A stretch of DNA of 47,240 nt from positions 1 to 47,240 of the forward strand of contig JAHLYW010000038.1 of the NCBI GenBank assembly GCA_025128135.1, in the 5' to 3' direction. Under the pieces are notes generated by a model. The model had not been told where the DNA came from. It was given only the letters and a program-made list of their open reading frames with translations, and searched no databases. The stretch comes from Synechococcus sp. CS-1325. Lineage in GTDB: Bacteria > Cyanobacteriota > Cyanobacteriia > PCC-6307 > Cyanobiaceae. Positions 43,317 through 47,240 of this stretch are shown in pieces (the first letter of the stretch is position 1; every line of letters starts with the position of its first letter). A program made the position numbers and the translations under genes.

Positions 43317-45008
43317 ATGGAAGCGATCAGCCCCGGCCCTCGCCCCCCCACCGTCCCCTGGCGCGGCCTGCTGCTGCTCTGGGCCGTCGCCCTGATCCTG
43401 GCCAGCACGGGGCTGGGCAACCTGCCGCTGCGCGACTGGGACGAGGGCATCGTGGCCCGCGTGAGCCTCGAAATCGCCGATCGGGGGCTTCCCCGGGGCC
43501 TGTTGCCGACCCTCTGGGGGGACCCCTACCTCAACAAGCCCCCCGGGCTGCATCTGCTGATCGCCGCAACGATCTCGCTCTGGCGCCAGGCCAGCTCCGC
43601 CGCCGCCGCCGCCGGGTTGCCGCCGGAGTGGGTGGTGCGGCTGGCGCCGGCGCTGCTCTCGACCCTGGTGGTGCCCCTGGTGGGCCTGGTTCAGTGTCAG
43701 CTGCGGCCAGGACAGCGGGGCGCGGCCCTGGCCACGGCAGCCGTGATGCTGACCCTTCTGCCGGTGGCGCGCCATGGCCGCCTGGCGATGCTGGATGGCC
43801 CCCAGCTCTCAGCCATGGCCCTGCTCTGGTGGGCCCTGCTGCGCAGCCGCTCGTCCGGCCACTCCGCACTCCGGGAGGGGGGCATGGCCGGGCTGGCCGG
43901 AAGCGCCTTGCTGCTGCTGAAGGCCCCGGTCCTGCTGCCGGCCCTGGCGGCTGGGCTGATCGGACTGGCCGCCGACCCCAGCCCCGGCAGGCGGCGCTGG
44001 GGTCAACTATTGATCGGACTGGTCCTGGGTATGGGGCCGGGTCTGGCCTGGCATCTCTGGCATGGATGGAGCCGCGGCGGGGCTGCGCTCTGGCTCTGGG
44101 GCGGAGACGGGGTCACCAGGGTGCTGCTGGATGCCGGCGAAGGCAGTGAGCTCGGTTGGCGGGTGCCTCTGATCGAGCTGCTGGAAGGAGGCTGGCCCTG
44201 GCTGCCGCTCTGGCCGATGGCCCTGGTCATCGCCTGGCGGCAGCGCTCGATGCCCTGGGGTCGCTGGTGCCTGGTGCTTCAGCTGGTGCTGGCGGCATCC
44301 ATCCTGCCGCTGCGCACCCAGCTGCCCTGGTACAGCCATCCCCTCTGGTTGCCGTTCGCCCTGCTCTGCGGACCGCTGCTGGCGCGGCTGCTGCAACCCC
44401 GGCAGGACCGCACCCCCCTGCGGTTCGTGCCGATCCTCTGGTCTGTGCTGGGCGGCGGCCTGATCGTGCTCGCCCTGCTGGCCGCAACAGGCCGGACCGG
44501 GCTGCCTGGCGAGGCCAGCCGCCTCGTTCTGCCGGCGGGCCTTGGACTGCTGGTGGGCGGCCTGATGCTGCTGCGCCCCACGGCACGGCAGCGCCGCAGC
44601 GGACTGGCCCTGCTGCTGGCGGGCTGGTGCTTCTCCCTGCTGCTGCTCTTCCAGAGTTCCCTCTGGAACTGGGAGTTGAACGAGCAGGACGACGTACGGC
44701 CGCTGGCCAGCCTGGCCAGGGCTGCCGAGACAGGGGCCAACACAGGCCTGCTGCCGATCTATGTGGCAGGACAATCAGGGCGGCGGCCCAGCCTCAACTG
44801 GTATGCCCAGCGGCCAATCGATCCGTTGCCTTCCAGGGCGAGCTCCGGCACGCCCACCCCGTTCCTGTTGCTTGCCAAAGCCTCCACTCCGCCTCCCCCC
44901 CTGCTTCTGGAGCCTGGTTCCCACTGCCGCCTGAGCAGGCTGGGCGAGCAGGACTGGCAACTCTGGCGATGCACCGTTGTGCCCCTCTCCGATGAACCAC
45001 TCCGCTGA
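43317..45008 (+). CDS. GT39/PMT-like membrane glycosyltransferase (ArnT-type loop)
   Basis: A 563-residue protein with about twelve membrane segments. LPLRDWDEGIVARVSLEIA carries the Asp-Glu pair of ArnT- and PMT-type enzymes, and GDPYLNKPPGLHLLIAATIS is a well-known second signature of this group (the LNKPP-like loop). The tail after residue 460 is soluble. It may add a sugar from a polyprenyl-phosphate donor to a lipid or protein. It starts 5 bases after the preceding gene and its end overlaps the DUF2079 gene by 17 bases. Confidence 0.82.
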   Translation: MEAISPGPRPPTVPWRGLLLLWAVALILASTGLGNLPLRDWDEGIVARVSLEIADRGLPRGLLPTLWGDPYLNKPPGLHLLIAATISLWRQASSAAAAAGLPPEWVVRLAPALLSTLVVPLVGLVQCQLRPGQRGAALATAAVMLTLLPVARHGRLAMLDGPQLSAMALLWWALLRSRSSGHSALREGGMAGLAGSALLLLKAPVLLPALAAGLIGLAADPSPGRRRWGQLLIGLVLGMGPGLAWHLWHGWSRGGAALWLWGGDGVTRVLLDAGEGSELGWRVPLIELLEGGWPWLPLWPMALVIAWRQRSMPWGRWCLVLQLVLAASILPLRTQLPWYSHPLWLPFALLCGPLLARLLQPRQDRTPLRFVPILWSVLGGGLIVLALLAATGRTGLPGEASRLVLPAGLGLLVGGLMLLRPTARQRRSGLALLLAGWCFSLLLLFQSSLWNWELNEQDDVRPLASLARAAETGANTGLLPIYVAGQSGRRPSLNWYAQRPIDPLPSRASSGTPTPFLLLAKASTPPPPLLLEPGSHCRLSRLGEQDWQLWRCTVVPLSDEPLR

Positions 45009-46629
45009 TCGCCGGTCCTGGAGCGGCGTTGTCCTGGCTGCCGCCGTGGTGTTCGCCATCGTGGGCCTGGTCCTGCAGTGGTGGCGCCTGCAGGTTCTCA
45101 CCGCTTCCTACGACCAGGGCATCTTTCTGCAGGTGCTCTGGAACAGCCTGCGGGGCCATCCATTCGAGAGCACCCTCTCCTCCCAGCTTTCCGCCAGCGT
45201 TGTCCACGACGGACTACTGCCCGCCCTGGGTTATCACCGGCTGGGACAGCACTTCACCCCGGCGCTGCTGCTCTGGGCCCCCCTGGTGGGCCTGCTGGGC
45301 GCAGGAGCCCTGCCCCTGGTGCAGGTGGGCCTGATGACGGCCGCCGGACTGGTTCTGCATCGCTTCGCCCTCCAGACCCTTGGAAGCAACAACGATCGAC
45401 TGGCGGCCCTGCTCACCTGTTCCTTCTTCGCAGCCAATGCCGTGATCGGCCCCACCTGGGGAAACTTCACGGATCTCTGCCAGTTGCCCCTGGCCTTCTT
45501 TCTGCTGGTCTGGGGTTGGCAGCGGCGGAGCTGGTGGCTGGTGGCCCTCTGCACGGTGTTGATCCCATTGATCCGCGAGGACACGGGCGTGCTGCTGGCC
45601 GGGGTGAGTCTCTGGATCCTGGTGCGCCGCAAGCAACAGTGGCCGGCAGCACTGCTGATCGGCGGGGTGGGAATCAGCTGGGTCGTGATCGTCACCACTG
45701 TGTTGATGCCCCTGTTCAGCGATGACAATTCGCGCCGCTTCATGGTGGAGAATTTCGGCCATTTCATCGGCGATCAGGATCGTGCCAGCAGCCTGGATGT
45801 GGCGGGGAAGATCCTTTCAACCCCCATCGGACTGATCCGGGAGCTGGTCAACGAACCTGGAGACACGCTCCGCTACCTGTTTGCCCAGGGTCTGCCGCTT
45901 CTGTTCATTCCGCTGATCTCCCTGGACAGCTGGTTGCTGATGGGACTGCCGTTTCTGGGATTGCTGCTGGCGGATGGGAAACCACCGCCACTGGCCATCA
46001 ACGTGCGCTACGCGCTGCTGGTGGTGCCCGGCCTGTTCGCGGGGGCGGTGCTCTGGTGGCAGCAGCATCAGGGCAGCTTCCAGCGGCCCAGGCTTCGGGC
46101 CGTCTGGATCGGAGCGATTGGGTTGTCGATTCTGCTCACGATCAGCAGCAATCCCAACCGCGCCCTCTCCTTCCTGATTCCCGACAGCGTGAGTCCGTGG
46201 ATCTACACCAACCCCGCCCAGCTCTGGAAGCATGGCCAGACAGCCCGGCGTGTTCTCCAGCAGATCCCGCCAACGGCCTCCGTGGCAGCCTCCACCCCCC
46301 TGGTTCCGCTGCTCGCCGAGCGGGAAGTGCTGGTGCGCTTCCCGCGCAGCTGGCGCTACGCAGACAGAGCTGGTGCCCCCCGCGAGGTGGAGTGGATCGC
46401 AGCGGACCTGGCGATGCTGAGCAGAAATCTGAGCGTGTCGGATGGTGACCGCAGAGAAATCGCCCGCATCATCGAGCTGATCCCCGAGCTCTCACCTGGC
46501 TATGGAGTGGTGGATGTGGAGGGGGGGGTCGTGTTGCTGGCGCGGGGAATGGCAGATCGTGCCGACGCCCAGGAGCGGCTGGCCGAACTGGTGAAGACTT
46601 TCGAGCTGGAGCCAAAGGACGAACGCTGA
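44992..46629 (+). CDS. DUF2079 membrane protein
   Basis: A 545-residue membrane protein of the DUF2079 family, itself distantly GT-C-like. The loop SYDQGIFLQVLWNSLRG after the first helix matches the family's YDxGIF phrase, and HRLGQHFTPALLLWAPL follows, also typical. About twelve hydrophobic segments are present, then a soluble end with an acidic tail. Its role is unknown; the context points to surface glycan or glycoprotein making. The start overlaps the preceding gene by 17 bases. Confidence 0.83.
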   Translation: MNHSADRRSWSGVVLAAAVVFAIVGLVLQWWRLQVLTASYDQGIFLQVLWNSLRGHPFESTLSSQLSASVVHDGLLPALGYHRLGQHFTPALLLWAPLVGLLGAGALPLVQVGLMTAAGLVLHRFALQTLGSNNDRLAALLTCSFFAANAVIGPTWGNFTDLCQLPLAFFLLVWGWQRRSWWLVALCTVLIPLIREDTGVLLAGVSLWILVRRKQQWPAALLIGGVGISWVVIVTTVLMPLFSDDNSRRFMVENFGHFIGDQDRASSLDVAGKILSTPIGLIRELVNEPGDTLRYLFAQGLPLLFIPLISLDSWLLMGLPFLGLLLADGKPPPLAINVRYALLVVPGLFAGAVLWWQQHQGSFQRPRLRAVWIGAIGLSILLTISSNPNRALSFLIPDSVSPWIYTNPAQLWKHGQTARRVLQQIPPTASVAASTPLVPLLAEREVLVRFPRSWRYADRAGAPREVEWIAADLAMLSRNLSVSDGDRREIARIIELIPELSPGYGVVDVEGGVVLLARGMADRADAQERLAELVKTFELEPKDER

Positions 46630-46660
46630 TCGGCCGATCGGCTCACGAGGACCGTTTGAG

Positions 46661-46724
46661 CATGGCCGGTTCGTCATGGCCGGTTCACCATGAACGGTTC
46701 ACCATGAACGGTTCACCATGAACG
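46661..46724. repeat. 14-bp tandem repeat with palindromic core
   Basis: Four to five head-to-tail copies of a 14-base unit: CATGGCCGGTTCGT, CATGGCCGGTTCAC, then CATGAACGGTTCAC twice and a partial copy. In the later copies GTTCA-CCA-TGAAC is an inverted repeat at each junction. The array lies 31 bases after the DUF2079 gene. Confidence 0.85.
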
Positions 46725-46726
46725 AT

Positions 46727-46760
46727 GCCCCCGCTCCCACCAGAGGGTGGAAACGGGGGC
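46727..46760 (+). terminator. Strong two-step hairpin after the membrane-protein operon
   Basis: Outer arms GCCCCCG and CGGGGGC enclose an inner stem CCCACC-AGA-GGGTGG. No T-run follows on either strand. It may stop transcription of the operon with help from a protein, or protect its 3' end. Confidence 0.5.
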
Positions 46761-46817
46761 TCTCGCCGGGTCCGCTCTGGCGCGGAACCGATTGAACTCA
46801 GAGGCTGCTGCCTGAAA

Positions 46818-46871
46818 TCAGACGGCGTTCTCCGCGATCAGCAGACCCTTGCACATGGAACTGTGACTCAC
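46818..46871 (-). CDS. Possible 17-codon micro-ORF
   Basis: The frame GTG-start reads MSHSSMCKGLLIAENAV. What supports it is a near-perfect ribosome binding site, AGGAGG (46877-46882), 5 bases before the GTG. No homologue is known to me and the protein would be tiny, so it could also be a leader peptide or chance. It lies in the gap between the DUF2079 gene and psbD, on the psbD strand. Confidence 0.3.
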   Translation of the reverse strand: MSHSSMCKGLLIAENAV

Positions 46872-46892
46872 AGACACCTCCTCCCCTGGGGG

Positions 46893-46980
46893 AAAAAACG
46901 CCAGCCGGTGACGCCTTCGGAGTGAATCCTGGAGCAGGCTCCGGGACGACACTCCACGACACTGCTGACAGAACGAAGCC
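46893..46980 (-). ncRNA. Possible structured small RNA downstream of psbD
   Basis: On the minus strand this stretch shows an outer stem GGAGTG/CACTCC (arms 46919-46924 and 46950-46955) around a shorter hairpin (46928-46945), then a weak 5-bp hairpin followed by six T (46893-46898). A TAAACT box at about 46981-46986 could be a -10 element. The layout fits an independent RNA of about 85 bases or the 5' leader of the micro-ORF. No known family was recognised. Confidence 0.25.
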
Positions 46981-47031
46981 AGTTTAGAAGAAAAGCCGGG
47001 GAAACGGATCACAGCGAGTTCCGTTGCCAAC

Positions 47032-47055
47032 AAAAAAGGCGCCCGATCGGGCGCC
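47032..47055 (-). terminator. Intrinsic terminator of psbD
   Basis: The perfect palindrome GGCGCCCGATCGGGCGCC (47038-47055) is followed on the minus strand by six T. It lies 42 bases after the psbD stop, so this psbD copy ends here. Confidence 0.9.
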
Positions 47056-47097
47056 CCTATTGACTTCACTGCCAAACAGAATCAAGGCGCTCAGAAA

Positions 47098-47240
47098 TCA
47101 GAGAGCGTTACCACGGGGCAGGACCTCCTCAGGGAAGACGAAGTTTTCATGCGGCTGGTCAGCCGGTGCCATCCAGGCACGCAGACCTTCATTCAGAAGA
47201 ATGTTCTTCGTGTAGAAGGTTTCGAATTCAGGATCCTCAG
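47098..47240 (-). CDS. psbD: Photosystem II D2 protein, C-terminal end (partial)
   Basis: The last 47 codons of D2 are inside the window; the rest lies beyond the right edge. The end reads through [20 protein letters not shown], then [20 protein letters not shown], which is the D2 C-terminus. D2 binds the special pair, pheophytin and QA with D1. In the usual psbDC operon psbC overlaps the end of psbD, but here a terminator follows at once and no CP43 frame is present. This is therefore a stand-alone psbD copy (psbD2 type), as known from other cyanobacteria. Confidence 0.95.

Noticed and set aside
46661..46730. CRISPR-like array
   Set aside because: The 14-base units abut with no spacers and no cas genes are near.
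46725..46925. 66-codon plus-strand frame
   Set aside because: It runs through the hairpin and repeat region, with no ribosome binding site and no recognisable features.
46630..47097. psbC downstream of psbD
   Set aside because: No frame with CP43 features follows and a terminator lies 42 bases after the psbD stop.

Overview
The window looks like the chromosome of a high-GC unicellular cyanobacterium of the Synechococcus/Cyanobium (Cyanobiaceae) type. Evidence: oxygenic-photosynthesis genes (psbU, petL, ndhO, a CRR7 homologue, a btpA homologue, the C-terminal end of psbD), the plant-like carotenoid gene crtQ, cyanobacterial families of unknown role (DUF3120, DUF4346, Ycf33/DUF751, a PDZ-radical SAM protein of the TIGR03279 kind), paired SLH-domain outer-membrane porins, and compact GC-rich coding with many 4-base gene overlaps. 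The assignment below family level is inference. No rRNA, tRNA, insertion sequence or CRISPR array was seen.

Region by region. 0.1-6.4 kb (mostly minus strand): an inositol-monophosphatase-like enzyme coupled to a PucC-type transporter, a TolC-like outer membrane protein, a radical SAM protein and uppP. 6.6-9.5 kb (plus): a DUF3120 membrane protein, psbU with a clear terminator, and nadB. 9.5-11.3 kb (minus): a btpA homologue and a VKOR-thioredoxin fusion, overlapping. 11.3-15.8 kb: rimO and an MFS permease, the unlisted 30-codon gene petL on the opposite strand, and a B12-binding radical SAM protein. 15.8-21.3 kb: DUF4346 and FemAB-like genes, a pterin pair (RibD-type reductase plus a two-domain 6-pyruvoyl-tetrahydropterin synthase), aroK, a CRR7 homologue and a glutathione transferase. 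21.4-27.6 kb (plus): ycf33-rbfA-GH3, then an exported-looking zeta-toxin-like kinase overlapped with an EamA permease, a GT2-TPR protein and hemD. 27.6-35.7 kb: a lipoprotein, an SRPBCC protein and crtQ facing an A-type Fe-S carrier, a LpxB-like glycosyltransferase, an epimerase, a cation/proton antiporter, ndhO and a J-domain protein. 35.8-39.4 kb: two tandem paralogous porins. 39.5-46.6 kb: four large membrane proteins of the GT-C/PMT and DUF2079 types in one run. 46.6-47.1 kb: a gene-poor stretch with 14-bp tandem repeats, several hairpins, a possible small RNA and a 17-codon micro-ORF. From 47.1 kb: the 3' end of a psbD copy that is not followed by psbC.

How it fits together: most of the window is housekeeping and photosynthesis support. 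Parts that may hold something less described are (i) the zeta-like kinase with an N-terminal export signal and lower local GC, (ii) the two-domain PTPS whose first domain lacks the catalytic His and which sits against a RibD-type reductase, (iii) the four-gene membrane glycosyltransferase run beside the porins, and (iv) the structured stretch downstream of psbD. All functional statements rest on reading the sequence and on memory of families; no searches were run.
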